From NCBI GenBank assembly GCA_913775315.1, contig CAJYIX010000028.1, positions 1 to 64,000 of the forward strand: 64,000 nucleotides of DNA, given 5' to 3'. A program made the translations under genes and the position numbers. Origin of the DNA: an uncultured Sphingomonas sp. (GTDB lineage: Bacteria; Pseudomonadota; Alphaproteobacteria; Sphingomonadales; Sphingomonadaceae). Below, in pieces: positions 1 to 11,319 of this stretch; within the stretch, counting starts at the first letter, position 1, and each line of letters begins with the position of its first letter. The notes beneath the pieces are model-generated. The model was given only the letters and a program-made list of their open reading frames with translations. It was not told where the DNA came from and did no database searches.

Positions 1-27
1 CCGCGCGCAACTTTTCGCTGATGGGGA

Positions 28-3000
28 TCAGTTGTGCGATTGCGAATAATAGGACTGGAGTGGTCGCACTTCAAGGGACCGGGCGCCCAGCGCCTGAATG
101 GCCTGCGCCACCGCGACGCTGGCCGGGGCCGTGGTGAAATACGGCACCTTCTGCGATTGGGCCGACGCGCGGATCGATTCCGAATCCTTCAGCGACTGCC
201 ACCCCTCGGTCGTGTTGAAGATCATCGCGATGTCGCCGTCGAAGATCTTGTCGACGATGTGCGGGCGCCCCTGCGCGACCTTGTTCACCCGTTCGACCGG
301 CACGCCGTTTTCGGACAGGTAATCGGCGGTGCCGCTGGTGGCGACGATCCGGAAGCCCAGTTCGACCAGCAACTGCACACCCGGCAGGATTACCGGCTTG
401 TCGCCATGCTTGACCGACACGAACACCGTGCCGCTCTTGGGCAGGACGATGCTTGCGCCCATCTGAGCCTTGGCAAAGGCGGTGGCGAAATCGCTATCGA
501 TTCCCATGACTTCGCCAGTCGACTTCATTTCGGGCGACAACACCGGATCGACGCCGGGGAAGCGTCCCCATGGGAAGACCGCTTCCTTGACCGCGACATG
601 ATCGATGTCGCGATCGATCGTCGGCAGCGCGGCCAGCTTCTCGCCCGCCATCACCCGTGCCGCGATCTTGGCGACCGGCGTGCCGATCGCCTTGGCGACG
701 AATGGCACCGTGCGGCTGGCACGCGGGTTGACCTCGATCAGATAGACCTTGCCGTCCTTGACCGCGAACTGGATGTTCATCAGCCCCTTGACGTTCAGTG
801 CCTTGGCCAGCGCGACCGTCTGCCGCTCGATCTCGGCGATCACCTCGGCCGACAGCGAATAGGGCGGCATCGAACACGCACTGTCGCCCGAATGGACGCC
901 GGCCTCCTCGATATGCTGCAGCACGCCGGCCACGACCACCTCGTCACCATCGGCGATCGCATCGACATCGACCTCGATCGCGTCGCGCAGATACTGATCG
1001 ATCAGGACGGGGCTGTCCCCCGACACCTGCACCGCGGTCTGGATATAATCGTCGAGCTGCTGGAGCGAGTCGACGATCTCCATCGCGCGGCCACCCAGCA
1101 CATAGCTGGGACGCATCAGCACCGGATAGCCGATCCGCTCCGCGATCACCGCCGCCTCGTCACGGCTGCGCGCCAGGCCATTGGCCGGCTGGAGCAGGCC
1201 AAGCGAGGTGACCAGATCGGCGAAGCGCTCCCGATCCTCGGCCAGGTCGATCGAATCCGGCGTAGTGCCCAGGATCGGGATGCCGGCGGCTTCCAGTGCG
1301 CGCGCGAGGTTCAGCGGCGTCTGCCCGCCGAATTGCACGATCACCCCGACCAGTTCGCCCTTTGACGCCTCGACATGCAGGATTTCCAGCACGTCCTCGG
1401 CGGTCAGCGGCTCGAAATACAGGCGATCCGACGTGTCGTAATCGGTGCTGACCGTCTCCGGGTTGCAGTTGACCATGATGGTCTCATAACCGGCATCGCT
1501 CAGCGCGAAGCAGGCATGGCAGCAGCAATAATCGAACTCGATCCCCTGCCCGATCCGGTTCGGACCACCGCCGAGGATGACGATCTTCTTCCGATCGGAA
1601 GGCTGACTCTCATCCTCCGGCTCGCCAAAGGTCGGCGCTTCGTAGGTCGAATACATGTACGGCGTCTTCGCCTCGAACTCGGCGGCGCAGGTGTCGATCC
1701 GCTTGAACACCGGCCGCACACCCAATTTGTGGCGATGTTGGCGCACTTCGTCCTCGGTGACGCCGCCGGTCATCATCTTGACGACTTCGTGGATCAGGCC
1801 CGAGCCGCGCTGAATACCGCGTTCCATGCCGCGCAAGTTGGCGGACTGCAGCGCCAGCCAGGCGAGGCGCTTGTCCGAAAAGCCCATGGATTTCAGGCGG
1901 CGCATCCCCGCGGCGTCCTGCGGCAGGCCGTTGGTGCAAACTTCGGTCTCGGCCGCGACGATTTCTGCCATGCGTTCGAGGAACCACGGATCGTACTTGG
2001 CAATGGCGTGGACTTCGGCGACGGTGAAGCCTTCGCGCAGCGCCTGTGCCGCGACCAGCAGCCGGTCGGGCGTCGCGACCGCAAGCGCCGCCTCGATTTC
2101 CGCGCGCGGTGCGCCGACCAGCCGGTCGACCTGATTGAAGCCCGACAGACCGGTTTCCAGACCGCGCAGGGCCTTCTGCATCGATTCATGGATGTTGCGG
2201 CCGATCGCCATGACCTCGCCGACCGACTTCATCGCGGTCGACAACACCGCCTGCGACCCCTTGAACTTTTCAAAGGCGAAGCGCGGGATCTTGGTGACGA
2301 CGTAATCGATCGTCGGTTCGAACGATGCCGGCGTCGCGCCGGTAATGTCGTTGGTGATCTCATCCAGCGTATAGCCGACCGCCAGCTTCGCCGCGACCTT
2401 GGCGATCGGGAAGCCGGTCGCCTTCGACGCGAGCGCCGACGAGCGCGACACGCGCGGGTTCATCTCGATGACGATCAGGCGGCCGTCCTTCGGATTGACC
2501 GCGAACTGTACGTTCGAACCCCCTGTTTCTACACCGATTTCCCGCAACACCGCGATCGATGCGTTGCGCATGATCTGGTATTCCTTGTCGGTCAGCGTCA
2601 GCGCCGGGGCGACGGTGATGCTGTCGCCGGTATGGACGCCCATCGGATCGATATTCTCGATCGAGCAGACGATGATGGCGTTGTCGGCGCGATCGCGCAC
2701 GACCTCCATCTCATATTCCTTCCAGCCGAGCAGCGATTCCTCGATCAGCACCTCGGTGGTGGGCGATGCGTCGAGGCCCTTACGGACGATCTCGACGAAC
2801 TCCTCCTTGTTGTACGCGATGCCGCCGCCGGTGCCGCCGAGCGTGAAGCTGGGGCGGAAGATCGCGGGAAGCCCCGTCTTCTCAAGCCCTTCCAGCGCCT
2901 CCTCGACAGTGTGTGCGATGGCGGAGCGGGCGGATTCCAGCCCGATCTTGTCCATCGCGACGCGGAACTTCTGCCGGTCCTCGGCCTTGTCGATCGCCTC

Positions 3001-3360
3001 GGCGTCGGCGCCGATCATCTTGACGCCGTATTTCTCGAAGGTGCCGTCGTGGAACAGCGCCAGCGCGGTGTTGAGCGCGGTCTGGCCGCCCATCGTCGGG
3101 AGCACCGCGTCGGGCCGCTCCTTCTCGATGATCTTGGCGACGATCGCGGGGGTGATCGGCTCGACATAGGTGGCGTCGGCGAGTTCCGGATCGGTCATGA
3201 TCGTCGCGGGGTTGGAATTGACGAGGACGACGCGATAGCCCTCCTCCTTCAACGCCTTGATCGCCTGCGTGCCCGAATAGTCGAACTCGCACGCCTGCCC
3301 GATGACGATAGGCCCCGCGCCGATGACGAGGATCGAGGAGATGTCGGTGCGTTTGGGCAT
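28..3360 (-). CDS. carB: Carbamoyl-phosphate synthase large subunit
   Basis: Makes carbamoyl phosphate from bicarbonate, two ATP and ammonia delivered by CarA, feeding pyrimidine and arginine synthesis in the cytosol. The 1110-residue product has the family's duplicated ATP-grasp layout: an N-terminal half opening with a [20 protein letters not shown]-type motif, a second half opening with [17 protein letters not shown], and a C-terminal MGS-like allosteric domain (about residues 970-1110). Length matches the family (about 1070-1110). I chose the ATG at 3360 (MPKRTDISS) over a GTG nine codons upstream because homologues begin near this point. It starts one base after the stop of the small gene 3362-3592, which itself overlaps carA, so all three should be co-translated. 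Its 3' end lies near the window edge. Confidence 0.97.
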   Translation of the reverse strand: MPKRTDISSILVIGAGPIVIGQACEFDYSGTQAIKALKEEGYRVVLVNSNPATIMTDPELADATYVEPITPAIVAKIIEKERPDAVLPTMGGQTALNTALALFHDGTFEKYGVKMIGADAEAIDKAEDRQKFRVAMDKIGLESARSAIAHTVEEALEGLEKTGLPAIFRPSFTLGGTGGGIAYNKEEFVEIVRKGLDASPTTEVLIEESLLGWKEYEMEVVRDRADNAIIVCSIENIDPMGVHTGDSITVAPALTLTDKEYQIMRNASIAVLREIGVETGGSNVQFAVNPKDGRLIVIEMNPRVSRSSALASKATGFPIAKVAAKLAVGYTLDEITNDITGATPASFEPTIDYVVTKIPRFAFEKFKGSQAVLSTAMKSVGEVMAIGRNIHESMQKALRGLETGLSGFNQVDRLVGAPRAEIEAALAVATPDRLLVAAQALREGFTVAEVHAIAKYDPWFLERMAEIVAAETEVCTNGLPQDAAGMRRLKSMGFSDKRLAWLALQSANLRGMERGIQRGSGLIHEVVKMMTGGVTEDEVRQHRHKLGVRPVFKRIDTCAAEFEAKTPYMYSTYEAPTFGEPEDESQPSDRKKIVILGGGPNRIGQGIEFDYCCCHACFALSDAGYETIMVNCNPETVSTDYDTSDRLYFEPLTAEDVLEILHVEASKGELVGVIVQFGGQTPLNLARALEAAGIPILGTTPDSIDLAEDRERFADLVTSLGLLQPANGLARSRDEAAVIAERIGYPVLMRPSYVLGGRAMEIVDSLQQLDDYIQTAVQVSGDSPVLIDQYLRDAIEVDVDAIADGDEVVVAGVLQHIEEAGVHSGDSACSMPPYSLSAEVIAEIERQTVALAKALNVKGLMNIQFAVKDGKVYLIEVNPRASRTVPFVAKAIGTPVAKIAARVMAGEKLAALPTIDRDIDHVAVKEAVFPWGRFPGVDPVLSPEMKSTGEVMGIDSDFATAFAKAQMGASIVLPKSGTVFVSVKHGDKPVILPGVQLLVELGFRIVATSGTADYLSENGVPVERVNKVAQGRPHIVDKIFDGDIAMIFNTTEGWQSLKDSESIRASAQSQKVPYFTTAPASVAVAQAIQALGARSLEVRPLQSYYSQSHN

Positions 3361-3361
3361 A

Positions 3362-3592
3362 TCAGTGCCTTGTCTCGAAAGGATCACCGCCGACGATACC
3401 GATGATCGCCGACCACTTATGTTTGAAGTTCAAAGCTAGAAACTGACCTTGTGCGTCGCTGATATCGCCGATCTCAACCGCGACCTCACCATCCGGTCGG
3501 TCGTAAACTCGTTGCGGCGAGATGCCGGCTTGAGCAAGCATTGCCAGCACCTCCTCGACGCACCCCGGTTTGATCCGGAAGCGCGCGCTCAT
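3362..3592 (-). CDS. Unknown 76-residue protein between carA and carB
   Basis: I do not recognise this family. The product is 76 residues, soluble, with no signal peptide or membrane segment. An N-terminal stretch ([20 protein letters not shown]) looks like one helix after a strand, and the rest alternates short strands, which would suit a small alpha/beta fold. It has one Cys (residue 11). Its ATG overlaps the carA stop as ATGA (3589-3592), and its TGA ends one base before the carB start, so expression is tied to both synthetase subunits. This tight position argues for a real gene with a role linked to carbamoyl phosphate synthesis, but a function cannot be read from the sequence. Confidence 0.75.
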   Translation of the reverse strand: MSARFRIKPGCVEEVLAMLAQAGISPQRVYDRPDGEVAVEIGDISDAQGQFLALNFKHKWSAIIGIVGGDPFETRH

Positions 3593-4791
3593 GCGGTCGG
3601 TTCGCGCAAGATCCCCACGAACCGCTCGAACAGGTAGAAGCTGTCCTGCGGTCCCGGCGACGCCTCGGGGTGGTACTGGACGCTGAACGCAGACCGATCC
3701 GTCAGTTCGAAGCCGGCGTTGGAGCCGTCGAACAGCGACACGTGCGTCTCCCGCGCCGTCTCTGGCAGCGTTTCGGTCACGACCGCAAAGCCGTGGTTCA
3801 TGCTGGTGATCTCGACCACGTTGTCGGCGAGGCGCTTGACCGGGTGGTTGGCGCCGCGATGGCCCTGATGCATCTTGGTGGTCTTTGCCCCCACCGCGAG
3901 GCCGAGCAACTGGTGGCCGAGGCAGATGCCGAACACCGGCAGCTTCGCATCGAGCACCTGCCGGATGACGGGCACGGCATATTCGCCGGTCGCGGCGGGA
4001 TCGCCGGGGCCGTTCGACAGGAACACGCCCGCGGGCTTGAGCGCCATCACCTCCTCGAACGTCGCGGTGGCGGGCAGCACCGACACGCGCGCGCCGGCGG
4101 CGACGAGGTTGCGGAAGATGTTGCGCTTCGACCCATAGTCGATCGCGACGACATGCGGCCGGTCGCTCTCGTCGCCCGCGGGCCGGTCGGCGCCGTCCTC
4201 GACGCTGTCGTCATAGCCCGCGCCGAGCTTCCACAGGCCGCCCTCCCAGCCGTAATGCGTGGCGGTGGAGACCGACTTGGCGAGGTCCATGCCCTCAAGG
4301 CCGGGCCAGGCGCGCGCCTCCGCCAGCAGCGCGTCGACGTCGAACTGCCCGCTCGGCGAGTGCGCGATCACGGCGTTGGGCGCCCCGCCCTCACGGATGC
4401 GGCGGGTCAGCGCGCGGGTGTCGATGCCGGCAAGGCCGATGCGGGCGTGTTTCCGCATCCAGTCGTCCAGCCGCTCGGCCGAGCGGAAGTTCGACGGCTC
4501 GGTCACGTCCTCACGCACGATCATGCCGAGCGCGTGGGGGTCGTCCGCCTCGATATCCTCGGCATTGGTGCCGACATTGCCGATATGCGGGAAGGTGAAG
4601 GTGACGATCTGCCCGGCATAGGAGGGATCGGTCATCACCTCCTGATAGCCGGTCATCGCGGTGTTGAAGCACACCTCGCCCACCGCCGCGCCCTCTGCAC
4701 CGAAACCGCGGCCCCAGATCACCTCCCCGGATGAGAGGACCAACACCCCCGTAGCTCCTTCAGGCGCATGACTAGGGCTGGCGTCGGCCAT
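3589..4791 (-). CDS. carA: Carbamoyl-phosphate synthase small subunit (glutaminase)
   Basis: Hydrolyses glutamine and channels ammonia to CarB. The 400-residue product has the CarA N-terminal domain (about 12-150) and a class I glutamine amidotransferase domain (about 212-395). The catalytic nucleophile is Cys290 in GICLGHQLLG, and His374 and Glu376 in YHPEAS complete the triad. A polar insert of about 20 residues (roughly 190-212, Asp/Glu/Arg-rich) precedes the amidotransferase domain. The ATG at 4791 is the natural start. It is the first gene of a coupled operon with the 76-codon gene and carB, and is divergent from the GatB/YqeY gene across about 140 bases that must hold both promoters. 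Confidence 0.97.
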   Translation of the reverse strand: MADASPSHAPEGATGVLVLSSGEVIWGRGFGAEGAAVGEVCFNTAMTGYQEVMTDPSYAGQIVTFTFPHIGNVGTNAEDIEADDPHALGMIVREDVTEPSNFRSAERLDDWMRKHARIGLAGIDTRALTRRIREGGAPNAVIAHSPSGQFDVDALLAEARAWPGLEGMDLAKSVSTATHYGWEGGLWKLGAGYDDSVEDGADRPAGDESDRPHVVAIDYGSKRNIFRNLVAAGARVSVLPATATFEEVMALKPAGVFLSNGPGDPAATGEYAVPVIRQVLDAKLPVFGICLGHQLLGLAVGAKTTKMHQGHRGANHPVKRLADNVVEITSMNHGFAVVTETLPETARETHVSLFDGSNAGFELTDRSAFSVQYHPEASPGPQDSFYLFERFVGILREPTA

Positions 4792-4932
4792 GGGGCTGGC
4801 TACTCCGTAAAACAGGTTGGCGATGTCGCTAAGCCGCGTCCGCTAGACCTCGGAGCCCACCCCGTCAACCGGGTGACGGGCGGGGCGCCGTCCGCTAGGC
4901 GTCGGGGTTTCCGCTTTACCGAAGAGACGAAC

Positions 4933-5385
4933 ATGATTCGCGACGACATCAAGGCCGCGCTCGTCACCGCCATGAAGGGCGGCGAGAAGGAGACGACCGG
5001 CACGATCCGCCTGATCCAGTCGGCCATCAAGAACCGCGATATCGAGGCGCGGACGGGCAGCGCTCCTGCCGACGACGACGCGCTGGTGGTCGAGGTGCTG
5101 CAGAAGATGGTCAAGCAGCGCCGCGAATCGATCGAGATGTACGAAAAGGGCAACCGCCCCGAACTCGCCGCCGCCGAAGCGGCCGAGGTGGCGGTGATCG
5201 AGCGCTTCCTCCCCCGCCAGATGGACGCAGCCGAAACGGCGGCAGCGATCGAGGCGATCAAGGTCGAGCTTGGCGCGAGCGGCATGAAGGACATGGGCCG
5301 CGTGATGGCCGAGCTGAAGGCGCGCCACGCCGCGAACCTCGACATGAGCAAGGCAAGCGCGGCGGTGAAGGCGGCTTTGGCCTGA
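4933..5385 (+). CDS. GatB/YqeY domain protein
   Basis: A 150-residue stand-alone copy of the YqeY domain, the helical tail found on GatB/GatE amidotransferase subunits that binds tRNA. The role of the free-standing protein is not settled in the family; it is often suspected to act in tRNA-dependent amidation. The start MIRDDIKAALV at 4933 is preceded by GAAGAGAC and matches the family N-terminus; an upstream in-frame extension to 4768 overlaps carA and reads as non-protein. Motifs such as RLIQSAIKNRDIEAR and IERFLPRQMD fit the family. It is divergent from carA and followed by a palindromic repeat. Confidence 0.92.
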   Translation: MIRDDIKAALVTAMKGGEKETTGTIRLIQSAIKNRDIEARTGSAPADDDALVVEVLQKMVKQRRESIEMYEKGNRPELAAAEAAEVAVIERFLPRQMDAAETAAAIEAIKVELGASGMKDMGRVMAELKARHAANLDMSKASAAVKAALA

Positions 5386-5392
5386 ACGCTCA

Positions 5393-5510
5393 TCCTCCCC
5401 CGCCAGGGGGAGGTGGCGCGCGCAGCGCGTCGGAGGGGGCGGACGCGGTGTGCTCGCCGCCCACCCCCTCCGTCAGCCTTCGGCTGCCACCTCCCCCTGG
5501 CGGGGGAGGA
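5393..5510. repeat. Intergenic palindromic element, 25-bp perfect arms
   Basis: The arms at 5393-5417 and 5486-5510 are perfect inverted repeats of 25 bases (tcctcccccgccaggggg and onward). Inside them a second weaker pair (ggagggggcgg against ccaccccctcc) continues the stem, so the whole 118-base unit can fold as a long hairpin. It sits between two convergent genes, where it may serve as a bidirectional transcription stop. It resembles REP-like elements scattered through sphingomonad chromosomes (recall, not searched). Confidence 0.85.
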
Positions 5511-5512
5511 TT

Positions 5513-6361
5513 TCAGACGCCGCCCCTGGCCTTCTGGCGGGCATATTCCTTATCGAACGCCGCCTTCGTCGCGGCCAGCCGGCGCGGCCATTCGCCAGGA
5601 TCGACGAACGCCGCCGCGTCACCCTTGGCCTGCCGCGCGCGCTTGGTTGCGAGGTCGAAGGCGCTGGCGTGGAAGTTGACGAAGATATCCGGCCGCATCG
5701 GTGCCAGCCGCGCAAAGCTGCGCCGAAAATCGTCTGCGGCGGTGGGATAGCGACGATTGCCGACCAGGCGCTGGTCCGCGACCGACAGGCTGCACGCCAG
5801 CAACACCTTGAGCGGCCGCCCGCGCGCGATCGCGGGATCGCGGACGGTCGTCGTGAAGCTGGTGCAACCGGCGGTGTGCCCCGGCGTGGCGAGCACGGCG
5901 ATGCGCGTGCCGCCGACCTCCACCACCTCGCCGTCCTTGAGCACATGATCTACCTTCACCGGCGCGAACGGGGTGAGGTCGTCGCGATCGGTCGCTCGGC
6001 CGGTCTCCAGCGTCCGCTGGTCCGCCCCGTTCGCCCATAACTCAGCGCCCGTCGCCGCCTTGAGGCCGGCGAGACCGTCGGCATGGTCCCAATGCGCGTG
6101 GTTGATGAGCAGGCGCTTCACATCGCGCTCGCGAAAGCCGAGCTTGGCGATGTTCGCGCGGATCTGTGGCACGCTTTCGGACAGCGCGCCGTCGATCAAG
6201 ACATGGCCCTTCGGATCGGTGAGCAGGTACGCGGCAAGCTCGCTCGTCCCGACATAATAGAGATTACCGGCGATGCGGAACGGCGCCTGCGGGCGGTTCC
6301 ATTCGGCGCGCTGATCGGATTGCAGCGCGGCGAGCGCGAAGAGGGCAAGAGTGCGGATCAT
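5513..6361 (-). CDS. Subclass B3-type metallo-beta-lactamase-like hydrolase
   Basis: A 282-residue metallo-beta-lactamase-fold protein with every zinc ligand expected of subclass B3: His88, His90, Asp92 and His93 in NHAHWDHADG, His162 in PGHTAGCTS, and His231 in NFHASAFDL. B3 enzymes are periplasmic Zn beta-lactamases. The N-terminus [15 protein letters not shown] is short and hydrophobic and could be a signal peptide, though no clean cleavage site is visible. The usual Gly after the H-x-H-x-D-H-A run is Asp (DHADG). The ATG at 6361 overlaps the ComEC stop as ATGA; a longer frame from 6430 runs inside comEC and is less likely. Lactamase activity is inferred; some B3-like proteins have other substrates. 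Confidence 0.8.
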   Translation of the reverse strand: MIRTLALFALAALQSDQRAEWNRPQAPFRIAGNLYYVGTSELAAYLLTDPKGHVLIDGALSESVPQIRANIAKLGFRERDVKRLLINHAHWDHADGLAGLKAATGAELWANGADQRTLETGRATDRDDLTPFAPVKVDHVLKDGEVVEVGGTRIAVLATPGHTAGCTSFTTTVRDPAIARGRPLKVLLACSLSVADQRLVGNRRYPTAADDFRRSFARLAPMRPDIFVNFHASAFDLATKRARQAKGDAAAFVDPGEWPRRLAATKAAFDKEYARQKARGGV

Positions 6362-8532
6362 CGCCTTGGCGTGCCCGATCGGGCGGGGCGCGGCAAGCGC
6401 GGCGGGGCGACGCGGACGGGGTTCAGCCACGGCTGGTCGCCCGGCCGCGAGACCTTGGTCACGCGCGGGCCGTCGAGGTCGATCGACACGCCGCCGGTCT
6501 TGGCCAGCATCGGCCGGTCGAGGCGCAGCCAGCGCGGATCACAGCCGCGCGGCAGGCGGCGGTCGCTGACGACGATGTCGCTCGACCGGCACAGGCGGAT
6601 CATCGCGGCGATGGGGATCAGGTCGAAGCTGCGCGTCGCCGCCACGCGCCAAGGCCGCCCACCCGCGACCAGCGTCGCGGTACAGGCGTCGCGGCTGCAC
6701 CGGGCATCGCTGGCATCGTCGATCGCGCCGAGTTCGCCGTCAATGCCGGCCGCTTCGCCCAGGATGCCGCGGACATACTCCCCCGCCCGCTCGCGCAGGA
6801 CGCGCATCGCTCCGTCGCGCCCGCGAATCGCGACATGGCGGCCGTCACCGGTGACGATCAGCTCGGGCGCCGGGGCCGCCACGGCCATCGCCGCGCCGAA
6901 CGCGAAGGGCAGCGATCCGAACCACCGCCACCGCGTCCGCCAAAGCGCGATCCACAGCCCGCCCGCGACCATCAATGCGAAGGCGACATTCGGCATCGTC
7001 GGCAGCGCCGCGACCGATCCGGGGGCCGAGGCAACGGAATGCGAAAGCCAGAGCAGCCCCTTCAGCGACACATCGACCACCCACCAGACCGGCGCGCCGA
7101 ACCCGGCGGCATCGAGCAGCAGCGCCAGCGCCTCCGCCGGCATCACGACGAAGGTGGTGAGCGGGATCGCGACGAGGTTCGCGACCGAGCCGTAGAGCCC
7201 GGCCTTGTGGAAATGGAACAGCCCGATCGGCATCAGCACCAGTTCGATGACGAGCCCGGTCAGCAGCAGCGAGCCGAGCCCGCGCAGCAGCCGCCACCCC
7301 CGCCCCTCCTCGCGCGGTCCGAACCAGCGGGCGATGACCGGACTTTCATGCAGCGCGACGATCGCGGTGACGGCGGCGAAGCTCAGCTGGAAGCTCGCCG
7401 ACGCGATCGCCTCCGGCCAGAGGACGAGGACGATCAGCGCCCCCGCCGCGACCAGACGCAGCGTGATCGCCTCCCGCCCCAGCGCCAGCGCCGCGAGGAC
7501 GATCAGCGCGGCCACGAGGCTGCGCACGGTCGGCACCTCCGCGCCCGTCAGCCAGGTATAGAAGCCCGCCACCCCCGCCGCGATCAGCGCCGCGACGACG
7601 GGCAGGCGGAAGCGGATCGCCAGCACCGGGAACAGCGCGAGCAGCCGCAGCGCCACTAGCATCGTCGCGCCGACCACGGCGGTGACGTGCAGGCCGCTCA
7701 CCGACAACAGGTGCGCGAGGCCGGCGCGCCGCAGCGCCTCGTCATCCTCGGGCGCGATCGCGCCGCGGTCGCCGGTGACGAGTGCCGCGGCGATCCCGCC
7801 GGCGCTGCCCTGCACCCGGCCGTGGATATGCCGGGTCAAGCGGTCGCGCAGCCCGTCCGCCTTGCCGCCTGCCCCCTCCGCCTTGACGGTGCCAAGCGAG
7901 GTGCCTGTCGCCCCCAGCCTCGAAAACCACGCGACCCGCGCGAAGTCATAAGCCCCCGGAACGGCGGGCGCGGCGGGCGGCATAAGCCGTGCCTTGAGCG
8001 CGACGCGCGACCCGACCGCGACCCCGGCGGGCAGCTTCGCGGCATCGACATTGACCCGCACCCGCGGCGGTAGGTCGTCCCGCCCGGGCGTCAGCGTCAG
8101 CCGCACGATGCCGCGCGCTGGCAGCCGCTCGATCCGCTCCACCGGCGCGGCGAGATCCACGACCGCCGGCCGCGCGAGCACCGGCGCCGCCACCCGCTCG
8201 GCCCGCCACCAGATCAGCGCGCAGCCGAGTGCCGCCGCCAGCGCGCCGACCGCGATCATTCGCGGCAATCGCCCGCCCCGACCGAGCGCCAGCGCCGTTG
8301 CCGCCACCGCCAGACAAAGCAGCACGAACGCCGCCCACTGCCCCTGCCACGGCAGCACCAGCCACGCCGTCATGCCGCCGCCCAGCGCCACCGGCAGCCA
8401 GAGCGGCAACTGGTCTCGCTCCGCCTCCAGCCAGTGTTCGATCGGCGGCAACGGGTTGAAGGCCGGTCGCCACGCCCCGATTTGAAGCGTGCCGGGGTGC
8501 GTGCTAGGGGCGCCGCCGGGCCGAGAAGCCAT
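6358..8532 (-). CDS. comEC: ComEC/Rec2 family DNA-uptake membrane protein
   Basis: A 724-residue multispan membrane protein of the ComEC/Rec2 family, the inner-membrane channel for single-stranded DNA during transformation. It has an N-terminal DUF4131-type region with two or three membrane spans (about 40-120), then a Competence domain of many spans (about 240-540) with the conserved [14 protein letters not shown] signature near residues 270-283. The C-terminal beta-lactamase-like region is present only as a short degenerate stretch without an intact H-x-H-x-D-H motif, as often seen in this group. I took the ATG at 8532; a GTG lies one codon upstream. It is divergent from gltX and coupled to the downstream MBL gene. 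Confidence 0.92.
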   Translation of the reverse strand: MASRPGGAPSTHPGTLQIGAWRPAFNPLPPIEHWLEAERDQLPLWLPVALGGGMTAWLVLPWQGQWAAFVLLCLAVAATALALGRGGRLPRMIAVGALAAALGCALIWWRAERVAAPVLARPAVVDLAAPVERIERLPARGIVRLTLTPGRDDLPPRVRVNVDAAKLPAGVAVGSRVALKARLMPPAAPAVPGAYDFARVAWFSRLGATGTSLGTVKAEGAGGKADGLRDRLTRHIHGRVQGSAGGIAAALVTGDRGAIAPEDDEALRRAGLAHLLSVSGLHVTAVVGATMLVALRLLALFPVLAIRFRLPVVAALIAAGVAGFYTWLTGAEVPTVRSLVAALIVLAALALGREAITLRLVAAGALIVLVLWPEAIASASFQLSFAAVTAIVALHESPVIARWFGPREEGRGWRLLRGLGSLLLTGLVIELVLMPIGLFHFHKAGLYGSVANLVAIPLTTFVVMPAEALALLLDAAGFGAPVWWVVDVSLKGLLWLSHSVASAPGSVAALPTMPNVAFALMVAGGLWIALWRTRWRWFGSLPFAFGAAMAVAAPAPELIVTGDGRHVAIRGRDGAMRVLRERAGEYVRGILGEAAGIDGELGAIDDASDARCSRDACTATLVAGGRPWRVAATRSFDLIPIAAMIRLCRSSDIVVSDRRLPRGCDPRWLRLDRPMLAKTGGVSIDLDGPRVTKVSRPGDQPWLNPVRVAPPRLPRPARSGTPRR

Positions 8533-8560
8533 CACCAGTTCAGCTTGGGAGCATCTGCGC

Positions 8561-10012
8561 GTGGGCGCAACCGATCATAAAGCCGCCGACACCGCTGCCC
8601 CCGTGGTCACGCGTTTCGCCCCCTCGCCGACAGGGTTCCTGCACATCGGCGGCGCGCGCACCGCGCTGTTCAACTGGCTCTTCGCGCGCCACCACGGCGG
8701 CAGGTTCCTGCTGCGCATCGAGGATACCGACCGCGCGCGCTCGACCCAGCCGGCGATCGACGCGATCCTCGACGGGATGCGCTGGCTCGGCCTCGACTGG
8801 GACGGCGAGGCGGTGTTCCAGTTTGCGCGCGCCGACCGCCATGCCGCGGTCGCGCACCAGCTTCTTGCCGCCGGCCACGCCTATAAATGCTACGCCACGC
8901 CCGAGGAGCTGACCGCGCTGCGCGAGAGCCAGCGCGCGGCGGGCAAACCGATGCGGTATGACGGCCGCTGGCGCGACCGGCCGGAGAGCGACGCGCCCGA
9001 CGGCGCACCCTTCGTCGTCCGGTTGAAGGCGCCGACCACCGGCAGCGTCACCATCCCCGATCGCGTGCAGGGCGATGTCACCGTCAACAATGCCGAGCTC
9101 GACGATTTCGTGCTGCTCCGCTCGGACGGGACGCCGACCTATATGCTCGCCGTCGTCGTCGACGATCACGACATGGGCGTCACTCACGTGATCCGCGGCG
9201 ACGATCATCTGAACAACGCCTTCCGCCAGCTGGCGCTCATTCGCGCGATGGACGCGGTCGAGGGCGGCTGGCCCGACCCGGTCTATGCCCACATCCCGCT
9301 GATCCACGGGTCGGACGGCGCAAAGCTGTCGAAGCGCCACGGCGCGCTGGGAGTCGAGGCGTATCGCGACGAGCTCGGCATTCTGCCCGAGGCACTGGGC
9401 AACTACCTCCTCCGCCTCGGCTGGGGGCATGGCGACGACGAGATCATCAGCCGCGAGCAGGCGGTGGAATGGTTCGACCTCGCCGGCGTCGGCAAGTCGC
9501 CGTCGCGTTTCGACCAAAAGAAGCTCGAAAATCTCAACGGCCTCTACATCCGCGGTGCCGACGATGCGCGGCTGGCTGATCTCGTCGCTGCTCGTCTGGG
9601 CGTAGATGACGCGGGCACTGCGCTTATCAGAAGTGCGATGCCGGTATTGAAGCTGCGCGCCGCCAACCTCAACGAACTGGCCGAGGGCGCGCGATTCCTG
9701 TTCGCGGTTCGGCCGCTGCCGATCGACGAAGATGCGCGTCCGCTGCTCGATGGTGGAAACACCGAGGTTCTTGCTGCGTTGCACACCACTCTTGACGCGC
9801 TGCCGCACTGGGATACGGAAGCGCTCGAAACGGCGGTACGCGGGGTCGCCGAGACGCGCGGGATCAAGCTGGGCGCGGCGGCACAGCCGCTGCGTGCAGC
9901 GCTCACCGGGCGGCGGACCTCGCCGGGTATCTATGACGTGCTGGCATTGCTCGGCCGTCAGGAAAGCCTGGCACGGATCGCCGACCAGATGGCCGTCACG
10001 GCCGACCGATAG
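8561..10012 (+). CDS. gltX: Glutamate--tRNA ligase
   Basis: Charges tRNA-Glu (and possibly tRNA-Gln, if the organism uses the amidation route). The class I synthetase motifs are clear: HIGH as [21 protein letters not shown] and KMSKS as KLSKRHGA. The product is 483 residues from the GTG at 8561, which has GGGAG ten bases upstream. The longer frame from 8489 runs into the divergent comEC start region and adds residues unlike the family. The stop at 10010-10012 lies inside the ribosome binding site of gltA. Many alphaproteobacteria carry two gltX genes; whether this is the only copy cannot be told here. Confidence 0.95.
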   Translation: MGATDHKAADTAAPVVTRFAPSPTGFLHIGGARTALFNWLFARHHGGRFLLRIEDTDRARSTQPAIDAILDGMRWLGLDWDGEAVFQFARADRHAAVAHQLLAAGHAYKCYATPEELTALRESQRAAGKPMRYDGRWRDRPESDAPDGAPFVVRLKAPTTGSVTIPDRVQGDVTVNNAELDDFVLLRSDGTPTYMLAVVVDDHDMGVTHVIRGDDHLNNAFRQLALIRAMDAVEGGWPDPVYAHIPLIHGSDGAKLSKRHGALGVEAYRDELGILPEALGNYLLRLGWGHGDDEIISREQAVEWFDLAGVGKSPSRFDQKKLENLNGLYIRGADDARLADLVAARLGVDDAGTALIRSAMPVLKLRAANLNELAEGARFLFAVRPLPIDEDARPLLDGGNTEVLAALHTTLDALPHWDTEALETAVRGVAETRGIKLGAAAQPLRAALTGRRTSPGIYDVLALLGRQESLARIADQMAVTADR

Positions 10013-10025
10013 GAAGGAAACGCGA

Positions 10026-11309
10026 ATGAGCGACACCACCGGCCAGACGATGAAGATCGGTGAAAAGGATTATCCCGTCCGCAGCGGGAGCGTCGGGCCG
10101 GACGTCGTCGACATCCGCAAATTCTACGCCCAGTCGGGCATGTTCACCTACGACCCCGGCTTCACCTCGACCGCGAGCTGCGAGTCGGCGCTGACGTATA
10201 TCGACGGCGACGAGGGCGTGCTCCTTCACCGCGGCTATCCGATCGGGCAGCTGGCCGAGCAGTCGAGCTTCATGGAGGTCTCGTACCTCCTCCTCAACGG
10301 CGAGCTGCCGTCGAAGGTTGAGCTCGACAAGTTCATCTATACGATCAGCCGCCACACGATGCTGCACGAGCAGCTGGCGCAATTCTATCGCGGGTTCCGC
10401 CGCGACGCGCACCCGATGGCCGTCATGTGCGGCGTCGTCGGCGCGCTGTCGGCCTTTTACCACGATTCGACCGACATCGCCGATCCGCACCAGCGCATGA
10501 TCGCCAGCCACCGGCTGATCGCCAAGATGCCGACGATCGCGGCGATGGCGTACAAATACTCGATCGGGCAGCCGTTCCTCTATCCCGACAACTCGCTGTC
10601 CTACACCGGCAATTTTCTGCGCATGACCTTCGGCGTCCCCGCCGAGCAGTATGAGGTCAATCCCGCGGTCGAGCGGGCGATGGACCGCATCTTCATCCTC
10701 CATGCCGATCACGAACAGAACGCCTCGACCTCGACCGTCCGGCTGGCCGGTTCGTCGGGCGCCAACCCGTTCGCGTGCATCGCGGCGGGCATCGCCTGCC
10801 TCTGGGGGCCGGCGCATGGCGGCGCGAACGAAGCCGCGCTCAACATGTTGCGCGAGATTGGCACGCCCGACAAGATTCCGGAATACATCGCACGCGCCAA
10901 GGACAAGAACGACCCGTTCCGCCTGATGGGCTTCGGCCACCGTGTCTACAAGAACTACGATCCGCGCGCGACCGTCATGCAGAAGACGGTGCGCGAAGTG
11001 TTCGAGGCGCTGAACGTACAGGACCCGCTGTTCGAGACCGCGCTTCGACTTGAGGAAATCGCGCTCAGCGACGATTACTTCATCGAAAAGAAGCTGTTCC
11101 CGAACGTCGACTTCTATTCGGGCGTGATCCTGTCGGCGATCGGCTTCCCGACGACGATGTTCACCGTCCTCTTCGCGCTTGCCCGCACGGTGGGCTGGGT
11201 CGCACAGTGGAACGAAATGATCTCGGACCCCGAGCAGAAGATCGGTCGCCCGCGCCAGCTCTATACCGGCCCGACGCAGCGCGACTACGTGCCGCTCGGC
11301 CAGCGCTGA
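10026..11309 (+). CDS. gltA: Citrate synthase (type II, hexameric)
   Basis: Condenses oxaloacetate and acetyl-CoA at the entry of the TCA cycle. The 427-residue protein is typical of Gram-negative NADH-sensitive citrate synthases, with the N-terminal beta domain ([20 protein letters not shown]) and the active-site stretches [11 protein letters not shown] and [14 protein letters not shown] containing catalytic His and Asp positions. The start ATG at 10026 follows AGGAAGG by eight bases; that site overlaps the gltX stop, so the two genes are likely co-transcribed. A longer open frame from 9732 runs inside gltX and is not used. Confidence 0.97.
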   Translation: MSDTTGQTMKIGEKDYPVRSGSVGPDVVDIRKFYAQSGMFTYDPGFTSTASCESALTYIDGDEGVLLHRGYPIGQLAEQSSFMEVSYLLLNGELPSKVELDKFIYTISRHTMLHEQLAQFYRGFRRDAHPMAVMCGVVGALSAFYHDSTDIADPHQRMIASHRLIAKMPTIAAMAYKYSIGQPFLYPDNSLSYTGNFLRMTFGVPAEQYEVNPAVERAMDRIFILHADHEQNASTSTVRLAGSSGANPFACIAAGIACLWGPAHGGANEAALNMLREIGTPDKIPEYIARAKDKNDPFRLMGFGHRVYKNYDPRATVMQKTVREVFEALNVQDPLFETALRLEEIALSDDYFIEKKLFPNVDFYSGVILSAIGFPTTMFTVLFALARTVGWVAQWNEMISDPEQKIGRPRQLYTGPTQRDYVPLGQR

Positions 11310-11319
11310 GGAGCGGGAG

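Noticed and set aside
1375-3405. Long open frame on the plus strand opposite carB (676 codons)
   Set aside because: Antisense to a certain gene, very rich in Arg, Asp and His, with no motif; a by-product of high GC.
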